Shown here piece by piece: positions 43,517 through 55,110 of a stretch of 64,000 nucleotides of DNA. The translations under genes were made by a program, and so were the position numbers. Each line of letters starts with the position of its first letter. Positions within the stretch are counted from its first letter, which is position 1. The stretch spans positions 254,101-318,100 of the forward strand of contig SCFE01000044.1 in NCBI GenBank assembly GCA_004352715.1, written 5' to 3'. The notes beneath the pieces were generated by a model, which searched no databases, was not told the DNA's origin, and was given only the letters and a program-made list of their open reading frames with translations. The stretch comes from Hofstenia miamia (Eukaryota; Xenacoelomorpha; Acoela).

Positions 43517-43953
43517 GGAGCATTCAGGAATACTAAATTTGATATATTTTTCTTCCAAGTATATTTTTAGATTTTAAAAGAGCTCGCCATGCAGATACAA
43601 CACAGAACATAACAGAAATTTCAGTGGAAAATGGATGGACTCTTTGCAAGGAAATTGCAGGGCAAAGTATTGCTAGAAAAAACTGTTACCTTCAAATTGC
43701 AGAGCAACTACTTAAACTGGTCGCTGACGATTCAAATTTCAACAATCAACAAAATTTTGAAACTAATATCACTAGTTCTCATGATTGCAAGCTCTTGCCG
43801 CTTCCCGTTTTGCAAAAACGCAAGCACTGCGGATCATATGGTTGCAAAAATGTTTCCAAAGCCAGTTGTGCCAAATGCCTTAAGGTTAAATGCGGCAGTT
43901 GCACTTATTCAGCCACAAAACATGTTCTGGCTATTTGCAATGACTGTCAATAA
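41582..43953 (+). CDS. Two-exon gene with piggyBac-like cysteine-rich C-terminus
   Basis: Exon 1, 41582-41705, starts MTSSPRIKFACHIWLQDKEN and ends in phase 1 at GTAAAT. Exon 2, 43571-43953, follows TTTTTAG and joins in frame, giving 507 nt and 168 residues. The N-terminal ~60 residues are polar and acidic. Then ARKNCYLQIAEQLLKLV is a helix like the one preceding the zinc domain of piggyBac transposases. The end, HCGSYGCKNVSKASCAKC then LKVKCGSC and AICNDC, gives C-x4-C-x7-C-x2-C-x4-C-x2-C...C-x2-C, close to the piggyBac cysteine-rich domain that binds transposon ends. No catalytic domain is present. It may be a host gene built from a transposase tail, or the 3' part of a decayed piggyBac whose exon 1 pairing is fortuitous. 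The intron contains an (AT)n gap. Confidence 0.5.
41706..43570 (+). other. Intron of the piggyBac-tail gene, with (AT)n and gap
   Basis: Mostly AT-rich with no coding. (AT)n runs flank 142 N (43339-43480), so the true length is unknown. Confidence 0.5.
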
Positions 43954-45690
43954 TTTTGGAATTCCTCGTTGGTTAAATATATATTTTTTTGTACCTTAGT
44001 ATTTTTTTATTCACGCCATTTTATGAAGACCTTAATTTTATTGGTTTCTTCAAATAATAAAAGGGGATGAACATGACTTCCAAACAAATATATTTGAGCT
44101 TATATGTTATGTTACATGTAGCAATGGAGTGCATTTTATAATGAAATCAGTCGCAATGGATTGGGATTGGATTTTGTCTGCAACATAAAGAAAAAATTCA
44201 AAAAACTATACAAAAAATTTAGTTAATTTAATAGTTTACGTTTGCTTCAAACTAAAGTATATAAAATATGATGGAAAATACTAATAACAAAAGTATTTAA
44301 AATTTGTGCCAAGTAATACACTACTTTCTCCTATTACCCAAATAAATGGCCTTTCTTAATTTACTACAAAATTTACGAGAATTTATGAGCAAAGTTTTTT
44401 GAAATCTATATCGAATTTTCTTGGTTCAAGCAACACTCGATTAAGTTTAGGTGGTAATTTAAACCACCCACTGCAATCTCTGTAGCCCTCTGTTACATGA
44501 CTAATGCATCCAGTGTTTTGTTCTTTGGTAATGCCTTGAGAATGACAACTAATTGACAATTCACTTGATGTAACTAATTTTAATTGGCTTCATAATAACC
44601 GCAAAAGCTATTGAAAAAATCAGTCCAAGCTGATTTTAAATGGAATATTTGATAATTATTTATAGAAAAAGCTAGTTGCTATAATTTTTTATTTCCACAG
44701 TCAATTAGTATATTGTATTGAAAATATTAATGATTTGAAATGGAAGCATAAAAGAACTAAGCATTGTAATTTAGCTATAGAAATTGAGTAAGATACATTG
44801 CCCAAGGATGGGCGCGGGTTGAAATTTTCCAACCCCTCTGGCCAGCACTAATAGCTTCCGACATATCAGTTAAACATTCGCATTTCAATAACTTTACGTA
44901 CACAAAGCAAAGCATACATAGGAAATCATTTTGGACTCGCAGAATATCGAAATTGTAAAAATTAAAACCATAAGTCCGAGTTATTTGACTTTTTACAAGA
45001 ATTTATACTCTAAACCCAAATATGAATTTTTCAAAAATATTTTCTAATTTTGGTGTGCAAATATCATTTGAATATATATCTTTGACTAGAATTTCTCACA
45101 AAAATCAAGAGATGTTTTTCAATGAGTACAAGTTTATCACATTTAACTCTACTTTGAGTAGTAGCAATCAAAATGTTATTGTCATTGTAAAGAGGATCCT
45201 TCAAACATTTTGTATGTGGTTCGGTAGACAAGCCTAGTTTCTTACTCTATATTCACTTAATAATGATGAGTACCCGGTTTCATTTTGACGATCAGGCTTA
45301 ACGGTTCGTGATTGAATAAACAAATTATATGTTGTGCCTGATTGGGGTGCATTTGCACTTCAACTCAGATTTTTTCTGAAAAAAAATTATGAATACTACC
45401 AAAATATGATTTTGTTAATTAATATCAGTAAAAAGCCTCATTGAAACATATAATTTAATGAAATATGATTTTGATTATGTTAACGTATATTTCAAAATTT
45501 GGTTTTAGACTACCATTATTTTTAAAATTTTCATGGATTGAATATTTATGAATACTGAAACTATGAAGTTCAATATTATTTTACTATCTTTGGAAGTAAG
45601 GTAATTTTTATATATATTTTCCAATAGCTCTACTATTTACTAAAAAATTGTTAATTTTTTGTTAAAAATTGGCTTAATAACATTTTTTTT
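43954..45690. other. No gene recognised
   Basis: AT-rich non-coding. A GC-richer stretch near 44800-44860 has no open frame. The 71-codon frame at 45022 has no motif. Confidence 0.4.
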
Positions 45691-45692
45691 CG

Positions 45693-46358
45693 GACATATA
45701 TATATATATATATAAAAATGTAGTTTTATGCAAAATATTTGTCTTGAAATTAACATTAAATTTAATATGACAATTATATATATATATATATATATGAAGT
45801 TTGATTTCTACTTGATTGNNNNNNNNNNNNNNNNNNNNNNNNNNNNNNNNNNNNNNNNNNNNNNNNNNNNNNNNNNNNNNNNNNNNNNNNNNNNNNNNNN
45901 NNNNNNNNNNNNNNNNNNNNNNNNNNNNNNNNNNNNNNNNNNNNNNNNNNNNNNNNNNNNNNNNNNNNNNNNNNNNNNNNNNNNNNNNNNNNNNNNNNNN
46001 NNNNNNNNNNNNNNNNNNNNNNNNNNNNNNNNNNNNNNNNNNNNNNNNNNNNNNNNNNNNNNNNNNNNNNNNNNNNNNNNNNNNNNNNNNNNNNNNNNNN
46101 NNNNNNNNNNNNNNNNNNNNNNNNNNNNNNNNNNNNNNNNNNNNNNNNNNNNNNNNNNNNNNNNNNNNNNNNNNNNNNNNNNNNNNNNNNNNNNNNNNNN
46201 NNNNNNNNNNNNNNNNNNNNNNNNNNNNNNNNNNNNNNNNNNNNNNNNNNNNNNNNNNNNNNNNNNNNNNNNNNNNNNNNNNNNNNNNNNNNNNNNNNNN
46301 NNNNNNNNNNNNNNNNNNNNNNNNNNNNNNNNNNNNNNNNNNNATATATATATATACA
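45693..46358. repeat. (AT)n runs with a 525-N gap
   Basis: AT runs at about 45695-45713, 45775-45795 and 46344-46357 around N from 45819 to 46343. All long frames over this interval are artefacts of N. Confidence 0.85.
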
Positions 46359-47935
46359 TTTGCATGTATAATTGTAAACAATTTATTCATTCCACATGAA
46401 AGGGAAACCAAAATGAATTTTAAAGTTCTTATAAATTCTATATTAATTTTGAACTCATATTTTAATTAATGTTACATTGGTCCTTTTAAGTATTTATTTG
46501 GAAAACGTTTTATTCTAATTAACATAATTTTTGATGAACATTTCAATTAAAAGTTAAAAATGGGGATATTTTGAGAAATTATTTTTCCAATTTGCTGTCT
46601 ACCATACAAAGTAGCATTTGTGCAAATCGCTTTTGTCGTTGAAAGCTAGATGATTCAACTCATTTGTTAACGTGTTCTACTTTATAGATTCAACCAAAAG
46701 TTTTTTCAAAGTTTAGCAACATTTACAATTTGTTTTGAAGCTTTAGACATGAATTTTCCTGATCTTGCAAGAACTTTAAAGTTTAGTTTGGTTTCCTTTG
46801 CATGGATCACAATCTAAAATTAGTAATTCATGATCAGAATATATGAGCCCTGAACAGTGAGTACAAGTTTTCTTGCATTCTGTCATCAATTCTAGAGCAA
46901 AATTTACAACGACCTTGAATAAATTGAACCAGGTGCATATCGAGAATGCTAAAAGGGAGGGCCCAATTCTTATCCGAGACATATAAGCCTAGATAGTTTT
47001 TTCACCCTCTTAGCATAATGCCGTGCTCGCCCGTGCATATATGATAAATAAACCAACAAGACAGACGAAGGTAATAATAATAACACGAAATACTACTTTT
47101 TTGCACTTTATGTCAAACAAAAAGACTGTTCATCAATATATCGATCAGATCGTATGAGAATGAGTTGAAATTGGCCTGCCTCAAGGGGAGGGGCAGGTGC
47201 AAGGCCCCCTAAATGCGCCCCTGGATTGAACAGATGTGTTTCCAATCATTGAATGTTCTTTTTCCATCAAATTTGAAATTGATATTCTAAGTTCAATGAA
47301 ATCACTACAATGTTTGTATCCAATTCCTTGTTAAATATGTAATGATCATAATTTGATCGCTTTGGGCATTTATGTGTTTCTTGGCCACAATTACATCAAC
47401 CTAATCTATCAATGTTATCAAAAACATTTTCTTGAGTTGTAAAGTTGAAAATATCTTCTCGATATGTATAATTATTTTGGAATTAATGCATTTAAGAGAA
47501 AAGGATAACTGGCTTTGATACCCTGTCCCAACAAGAACACATGTTTAAACTATTTGAGTCATATTGCCGTGAATGAACTCATATTATTTCATTTTACCCT
47601 TTGCAACATCAGGAATTTCAAATCGGTTTTGTCGAATTGTGCCAATAAAAGTTGTCGATAAGCAGTTGCAAAGTTTTCCACTAAAGGAAATTATCAATAG
47701 TAACATTTCTTCCCATTCCAACCTATTTTTTTGTGCGAAGGTTTCACATTCAGATATATCACTGCACAAAGGATCTTTTCCAGTTCATGTTATGCATCCA
47801 AATGACATTGCACCTCCCTTTTAATAGGAATAGGACTTTTTAGCTGGAGCTTTCCAAATTTTTGAATTTGCTGTACATAAATTTTGACAATTCAACTAAG
47901 CCCAAATATAGCTAGTCATGAAGAGCATTAGAGTG
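46359..47935. other. No gene recognised
   Basis: A minus-strand frame at 46982-46776 contains SDHELLILDC, which might be a worn LINE endonuclease end, but there is too little to name it. The plus frame at 47573-47824 has no motif. The GC-richer patch at 47175-47225 has no open frame. Confidence 0.35.
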
Positions 47936-47936
47936 A

Positions 47937-48060
47937 ATATATATATATANNNNNNNNNNNNNNNNNNNNNNNNNNNNNNNNNNNNNNNNNNNNNNNNNNN
48001 NNNNNNNNNNNNNNNNNNNNNNNNNNNNNNNNNNNNNNNTATATATATATATTTTTTTTT
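47937..48060. repeat. (AT)n with 90-N gap and poly(T)
   Basis: AT repeats on both sides of N 47950-48039, then a T run. Confidence 0.8.
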
Positions 48061-48153
48061 TTTTGTATATAAATGCATCAATCATATATAAATACATTCC
48101 TATGTATGCATCTTGATAATTTCGTTAGTAATTATTTATAAACCAAAACCTAG

Positions 48154-48181
48154 ATGTTGGGGTGCATGTGCACCCCAAACA
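48154..48181. repeat. GC-rich hairpin
   Basis: ATGTTGGGGTGCA pairs with TGCACCCCAAACAT across a 2-base spacer; one bulge. It stands out in AT-rich surroundings. Confidence 0.6.
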
Positions 48182-48930
48182 TTCAAAAGTATAAATTTTT
48201 TTGAAAGGTTTCTTTGTTCAGTGAAAATCATAGAATTTTCTTTGTGTAACTGCAATCTTTTGCAGGAAATATATAAGTAAACCTTTAATACAGAAAACAG
48301 CTCTTGTGACAGAATCTGTAAGAAGTACCGCTTTGTTTAATGTTGAATTAAACGATGCTGGCCACAAGAAGAACAACAAGTATACCTATCAACTATCATT
48401 TAAGTAATGTATACATTATATTTAGGCCTTGTCTGCTTCAAATATATAATTTTTACGATTTTTGAAGGGAAAACTTCAATGCTAATTGCTAGAATTTATG
48501 GAATAATGTTAATACTAATAAGAGTGCACTTTATAAAGTTTACAATATTTCCCTGGCAGCTATTGTTATTTGGTTTTCCCTAATGACAGTCGGTAAATAA
48601 CTATATGACTAATCCGCGGAGTTACTTATCTTTAAAATACTAGCTGTTAATAACCAAAAAGTAACCTGAAAAATTACGAACTTCAATTATAATTTTAAAA
48701 ATGGATTATATTCCGGAATAAATTTTCGGTTTAAGATTTAATGAAACTGTCGAGCCTCCTTAAAGCTTAGAGTATAGTATTCCTGTAATTGGGTAATTTA
48801 AAACAATGACAAGGGGAAATCTGAAAAGAGAGCATGCATTCACTTGATAGATATGATCTAAACGTTGAAATTGAATGTCCATGGATCTAATTAACAAACC
48901 TAACATTGTTCAAAATTATATGTACAGTAT
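48182..48930. other. No gene recognised
   Basis: AT-rich non-coding sequence before the Tc1 element. Confidence 0.4.
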
Positions 48931-48936
48931 TTATAT

Positions 48937-48976
<40 letters not shown>
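48930..48976. repeat. (AT)n microsatellite at Tc1 left boundary
   Basis: AT-rich repeat with ATATATAC variants, turning into pure (AT)n directly against the CAGTACTGG end of the Tc1 element. Confidence 0.8.
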
Positions 48977-48977
<1 letters not shown>

Positions 48978-48980
<3 letters not shown>

Positions 48981-50734
48981 TACTGGAAATATGTATTCGA
49001 CCACCTTGCTATTTTAAATAAATAATAAACATTCATTGGATAGAATGCACCTAAAATTATAACTAAGTGTTACTTTGATTAAGAAAGGAAAATGTTTATG
49101 TCTAATACCATAAAATATGTAGTATAACAGTTGGCTTTTATTTTTAATCAAAATTAGAAAACTTGTATTGGAAAAATGTATTCGGCAACCTGAAAAAATT
49201 TTAACAAATGAACAAATCCAAAAAAAGTAAATTCAAAATAAGATATATAAATTAATAATTGATGCAATATAAGCACTTAGAAACGAAATTGTCCTTTCTA
49301 ATATTTTCTAGGGTGTCCCTTTGAGCGAATAACAGCTTCAGGGCCATCAGGGATTGCAGCAAAAAGTCTTTCAATAAAGCGGTTGGGAATTGCAAAATAT
49401 TTTTTCTTTATTGCGCTCCACAGCTCGTCTTCAGTGTGAAGAGTATGCTGGCCAATTCGATATTTGACCTCTTTCCACATATTTTCGATAATGTTAAGGT
49501 GTGGAGATTGGCCAGGCCAGTCAGCAAGGATAGCAAATCCAATATTGTGAAAGAAGTTTTCATTTATTTTGAGGTATGACATGGAGCACCATCCTGCTGA
49601 TATATTAAATCAGTTGTAAAGTGTGGCAAGAGTTCCTTTTCTAAAATCTCTATTATTGTGGAGGATATTTGTCATTTATTTTGAGGTATGACATGGAGCA
49701 TGATCCTGCTGATATATTGATCACTTGTAAGTAGTGGCAATAGTTACTTTTCTAGAATCTGAGCATATTAAGAGATTAGAAGGGTACCAGTGATGTGAAC
49801 AATCTTGAAAAAGCCACACCTCCATATTGCACCCCATACCATTACAGACTTCTCACCATAATTCATGGTCCCCCGAGTAAATTGAGGCAGGAATCTAATC
49901 TGAACTTCTGCCCAGTTGGTCTCTTTATTAACATTCTTTTCAATGAGCAGAGTTCAAATCTTGACTCATCTGAAAATATAACATTAGACCAATGTTTAGA
50001 TGAATTGTCTCTTATTAAATTGGCCCGCCTCACCCGGCGCACTCTTTGCTTTGAGGTTAAGAATAGCTTTCTGGGTGCCACGAAAGTACCAATTGAGTAC
50101 TTCTTCAGGATGTTTCACACAGTTCTTGCTGTCACAAGGTGACCATCAGCCCATTCCTTGTGAAATTCCTCTGAAGTTTTCCTGGGATTTTGCTTTTAAA
50201 GGCACACAAGAGCTGATTGGAGATTTTGGGTCTTTTTTGACTTCCGCACTTTGGCTTGGGAGCAATGATGTTTTCAGAAGTGAAACGTCTAATGAAATCC
50301 CCGACAGTATTTCGAGGTCACTCTACAGGTCGGGCTATATTACGTTGACTCATCCCTTCCAAATGTTTGGAGATAATCAACTCGCGGATGGCAAGAGGTA
50401 CATATCCATGCATCATATATGGCGAAGAAAGACTGTTTTAAGACATTTTCGATATAAATAGACTGAAAAAGGCTCAACCAATGAAATTTTTTACAGATTC
50501 TCTGATTTGGTCTGAAGTGGTCGAATACATTTTTCCAAGAAAAGATTAGCTAACTAAAAGCATTTTAGCATTTCTCCTTGAAATTTAAAGTAAACAGTAA
50601 TAATTATGTCTCAACATTAATGAATTCCTCTTTCTGCAACTCCAAATCTAATTAAAAAATAACTATGACATTCTTGGTGGCCAGTTCTTAGAAATATTTG
50701 TGAAATATCATGGGTGGCCGAATTCTTTTTTTCC

Positions 50735-50741
<7 letters not shown>
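48978..50741 (-). mobile_element. Tc1-type element with IR/DR ends in (AT)n
   Basis: CAGTACTGGAAATATGTATTCGACCACC at the left (motif given in part: CAGTACTGGAAA..TTCG) is inverted as CCAGTACT at 50733-50740. Each arm also has an inner copy of the motif, about 49157 (TATTGGAAAAATGTATTCGG) and about 50518 (CGAATACATTTTTCCAAG), giving the double-repeat IR/DR arrangement known from some Tc1 elements. The unit is about 1.76 kb and is bounded by (AT)n on both sides. It encodes a broken transposase on the minus strand. Confidence 0.85.
49298..50450 (-). pseudogene. Tc1-type transposase, broken, with 111-bp internal duplication
   Basis: On the minus strand the N-terminal HTH is at about 50360-50230 (LIISKHLEGMSQRNIARP, stop, NTVGDFIRRF). 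HWSNVIFSDESRFEL near 49980 holds the first Asp. A damaged middle follows. WPGQSPHLNIIENMWKEVKY near 49500 holds the catalytic Glu, with H replacing the usual D in SPDLN. It ends RSKGHPRKY at 49298. Near 49568 and 49679 the same ~85-bp text (GAGGTATGACATGGAGCA) occurs twice, 111 bp apart, within the region between the second and third catalytic residues. Stops, frameshifts and this duplication make it inactive. Confidence 0.85.
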
Positions 50742-50776
<35 letters not shown>

Positions 50777-51088
50777 GACTTAAACTAACTACGCAGCAAG
50801 GCATTCAAAATAAATGTAGTAATTAACATTGAGTGACTGCACAAAAACCCAAACCAAACTCGTAAAATCAAATAAATTTTGTTGACGCGCAGTCAAATTG
50901 CGAAATTAATTCCAGAATTTTTGTGTAAAACAGGTCATTCATTGAATTTATTGCCATATGTTGCCTTCTGTAAATCTGCGAGGAGCTCAATACTCTTTGC
51001 ACATCACTTTTTTAACCAAACCTAAGCTTTGCATTCAGAAAAGCAATGTTCTGACATTTAAAGCAAAGTTATTAGGGTAAAAATTTTC
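50742..51088. repeat. (AT)n then unassigned sequence
   Basis: (AT)n from 50741 to about 50770 at the right boundary of the Tc1 element, then non-coding sequence. Confidence 0.5.
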
Positions 51089-51646
51089 ATATGAGTATGG
51101 AAATTGACTAGGTCCACCCTTAAAACAATTCACTTAATAACGATTGTCAAGGTCTACGAAACACCATCGAACCAAAAATTTATGCCAAAGTTGTAGTAGT
51201 AGGCTTTTCAATGATGCAAAATTTTTATTCTTTCCCCATGCAATTTTCTGGGGGATCTCCATGAGGCTACACGTCACAAACTACGTATATTTCTAATATA
51301 TGTAAAAAATTGCAACAAAAAAATTGATTCCCTGATTGTGAAGTTGTTTGGACTCTAAGATNNNNNNNNNNNCATATGAGTATGGAAATTGACTAGGTCC
51401 ACCCTTAAAACAATTCACTTAATAACGATTGTCAAGTTCTACGAACCAGCATCGAACCAATAATTTATGCCAAAGTTGTAGTAGTAGGCTTTTCAATGAT
51501 GCAAAATTTTTATTCTTTCCCCATGCAATTTTCTGGGGGATCTCCATGAGGCTACACGTCACAAACTACGTATATTTCTAATATATGTAAAAAATTGCAA
51601 CAAAAAAATTGATTCCCTGATTGTGAAGTTGTTTGGACTCTAAGAT
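51089..51646. repeat. 273-bp direct duplication around an 11-N gap
   Basis: 51089-51361 and 51373-51646 are nearly identical; I see a handful of differences (for example CAAGGTCTACGAAACACCATC versus CAAGTTCTACGAACCAGCATC, shown in part). Only 11 N separate them. This is most easily a join of two allelic or overlapping contig ends rather than a biological tandem repeat. Confidence 0.85.
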
Positions 51647-54600
51647 TTAACGTGCGCCTCAAAATCAATTTTTTGCTTTCTATTCTGTTGAAGAATCAAT
51701 CTGATTGTGCATCTAAAAAATCAGAATTTTGAAATACAATTATAAAAAGTGGTTTGTCTTTCACTAGTACAACGTGAGCAGCAATAATAACATTAATTCT
51801 CACAGTTGAAGTGAATGTCATTGGCCATGGCTACTTATGTAAATCTTCTTTTTTGATTTTTGGGTGAAATTACATCTCCATCCCACCCTACGGTGTTAGC
51901 CTACGTTGGGAAAACGTTTGAATACAAACATTAAGATTAATAATTGTATTGGATATTTATTGTATATGGTTTAAGAAGTGTACATTTCCCTCGTTTTAAT
52001 CCAAATTCAATGAATTTCCTACGTTATGTAAATATTGTTAACAGTTGGAATAGTTTAGTTATTGCTGTGATATTAATAAGAAACTGGTAAAATGCATTTT
52101 CAGATATTCATGTTATTCATTGATATTAAATGTAGAAATAACGTATCCTGTGCAGACTCTATTGTCTGAATTAATTTAAATTAGTTGATTAATCAACAAA
52201 AGTGAGTATGAATCAATACCTATCTTCCATTTTTATCGAATTTAGCAAAAATTGTTGAGTAATCCGTGGTTCCAGTTTTCCATTTGGGTCTCACTTCCAT
52301 GTTATCTCAGTCCCCCTGTAATATTGAGTCATGGATCCCAATCCCACTAGACTGAATGGTCTCGCAGAAGTTTAAAGCGGACGAATGCTTTTTGAAATGA
52401 TTTATTCAGACAAAAATATAATGTTTTATGTTGATTTCAAAACTGCGGACCTAAACATTAATTTCATTATGCTCTTTTATTGTCATATAATTTGTATAAT
52501 GATGTACATATTATCCTATATTTTATGTTATAGAGACAACTGAACAATATAAAACAGAAATTTTTTTGCAAAAGATAAAGTTCAGCCTTGACTTTGTCTT
52601 AATTTGCATGCATTTTTTCCCATTTACAGACAGTAACGAAACAAAATTTAAAATTTAAGGTCCTGCCAGAAATATGGAATTGCCAAGTTTTATTGTACTT
52701 CACAACGACTTTAACCACATTTCATTAATGTAAAGGTAATAACTTTTAACAAAATGCAAGACATAGCCAAATATTTATGATCAAAACTATATTATATTTT
52801 AAATTCGAATATATTATTCTGACAGCCGGCTATAACCTTCTGGAAATCAGTTGGAAATTGCAAAATGTGGAGCTTACAAAATGCAAACATGTGTACTTTT
52901 GAAGTGTTAAGAAAATTCATCTAAAAACTTAGTTATATTCAAGACTGTTAATGGATCAATATATAATGACCCAATCCAACCCAAAACTCATCTAATAAAT
53001 TTTGACCAAACCCAAAGTGCATTGAGTTCTTAACGCGCCTAACCCAACTCAAATGTATGGCAACATGTGACACAAACATGCCTCAACTAAAATTTCAATA
53101 CTTTCTACATGAAAATTATTAATAATAATAATACGTTTCAAAAGAAAAACACAGTAGAAATAGAAAAATTCAGTACTATAAGGCAAATATGTATATATAT
53201 ATATATATATATATTTTCAGAGCATCCTCACAAACTGCTCAATATATTGTAAATTGATGCAAAATAGGAATCTAAATATCCCAATAATTTGCATTTTTTA
53301 TCAGTTGTCTGTTTTTTCCAAAAATTTGGAAAATTCTATTCTTAGAGGTGGAAAAAGTGCCATTAGAAACCTCTGCTTATGTTACAGGCCAAGCTGTATT
53401 ATTTTTGATAACGGCAGTGCTCAATGATAAAGTATAAACAGGAACAATATTTTTATCATTTTTGTCCCAAAATTTATGCGCACCCACATGTTGAATAATG
53501 AACTGAATTCGGTCCACTTTAGGCCCTTACTGTTCCTGCAAGTGTGCATTCATAATGCCTTTCAATAACCCAATCATGAGCCACATTACTTTGAAAAAAT
53601 ATGTTATTATGTGTTATTATTTTTTGATCCAGCACAAGCCCAACCGGACCCAAAAAATTTAGCAAGAAATATAATCCAACTCAACCCATTTACAGCCATG
53701 GTTGAGTTTATCATTTATTTGATAGTTTGCAAATTATTGCACGGTTATTTGCTTAATTAAATTATTTTACATGATAATTAGAAATTCATAGAAAATTGTA
53801 AAATAAATTATTCACATTTACAAGTTAACGGTTTTGATTCCCGCACCCGTTTCACGCGCTCTATTTTGAGTCATGGTGTGCGAGAATTCTCCCCCAATGA
53901 CTAATAACGAGGAGATAAAAATGGGTTTTCCTGCGTTACATAGTGAATCACTTTCTTCCAGCAAGTTTATTTATATAGGCGCGATATGCAAATAGTAAAG
54001 GGTGCATTATTATCTATCAATTACCCTTCTCCGAAATCACTGTCTGAGTCAACCCTCTATGACAGAAATGTTTAATCCACATTAAATCAATTATAACACT
54101 TTTGCAAGCTTTGTAAAAATCACGTTGGGACACTATTTAAACTAAAATTTGTTTTCCCAAACCAAGGCATTATGCAGTAAATTTGATAGTGAATTCCTCA
54201 ACGATGGACACGGTTCATGTGAGATCTATAATTGTAGAAAATAATGATTTACAGAAAAGAAAAAATGGTAAATATTAAAAAGTGTATGACATGGCAAGTT
54301 TTTAATAAATGTTCAATAAAGATTGATTGACCAGCTGTGAGCATCAGATCTATAAATGGGCAGTTGCGGCACAAGCGGGGGATAGAAGAGCAGTTGCCCG
54401 CTAAAATTGAAATTTCAGAAAACATCTAAATGTTGTAATTTAACTAGTAAAAGTACTCTTAATTATAGTTAGTATGTTAGGTAAAATATGTACTTTGTGC
54501 CCACTCCGCCAATGTAAATGGCTCAAGATATGTTTTATACCCAATCAAATATTCAACACAACGCATGTTCTTTTGAGATTTTTTAATGTCCTTGATCCAA

Positions 54601-54727
54601 CTCAAAGTTGTATCAAAATTAGAGGTGCCATGACATCGCGTTTCGGCTCGGATTCGGTTGGGTATTAAATTGTCTGGTTTGGATTGAATATTGAGTGTGG
54701 GAAATATCAAAAAAGCTTAGTTTGTAA
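51647..54727. other. Gene-poor stretch
   Basis: No coding frame with recognisable motifs over ~3 kb. AT run at about 53191-53213. Between 52970 and 53700 short motifs such as CCCAACCC, CCAACTC and GACCCAA recur, suggesting an old repeat whose limits I cannot set. Frames at 54474-54855 on both strands lack motifs. Confidence 0.4.
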
Positions 54728-55110
54728 GTTTGCCGTGCATCTGGATCTAGAATTGGATCGATCCAAATCATGGATATACATTGGACATGGATCAGAAAAT
54801 TACTTTTATGGATATCCATGGGCCATTTTTGTACACATCTGGCAATATTATACATGACCCATAATATTACACAATGAGAACTAATTACATGCTTGGTATA
54901 ATAATCTACATATTACGTGAATTGAGAGGCCTCTGTAATTTCCTATCTCGCTTCTTTAAGGATTTCAAAACAACTTAAGAAATTCGCGCGCATGCTATAA
55001 ATTTTTATTTGTGGGAAATTTTCGTGATAGATATGAATCGATCCATTTACATTTTTGTGAATTTCATTGGATATGGATCGCAAGGTATCCAATCCACGGC
55101 AAGCCTGTTT
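54728..55110. mobile_element. Probable inverted-repeat DNA element
   Basis: Left end TTTGCCGTGCATCTGGATC and right end (as complement) CTTGCCGTGGATTGGATACC are similar. The interior repeats GGATCGAT, CATGGATAT and ATGGATC in both orientations. Arms are diverged, so the boundaries are approximate and no target duplication is claimed. Confidence 0.45.

Noticed and set aside
43175-43570. Long ORFs with YIYIYI stretches
   Set aside because: (AT)n repeats and N; the same applies at 45674-46469, 47896-48097 and 58400-58692.
46776-46982. Minus-strand ORF with SDHELLILDC
   Set aside because: Could be a LINE endonuclease end, but ten residues are not enough to support a call.
47573-47824. 83-codon plus-strand ORF
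   Set aside because: No motif, no splice context and AT-rich composition like its surroundings.
49795-50461. Plus-strand ORFs of 115 and 153 codons
   Set aside because: Antisense to the Tc1 transposase.
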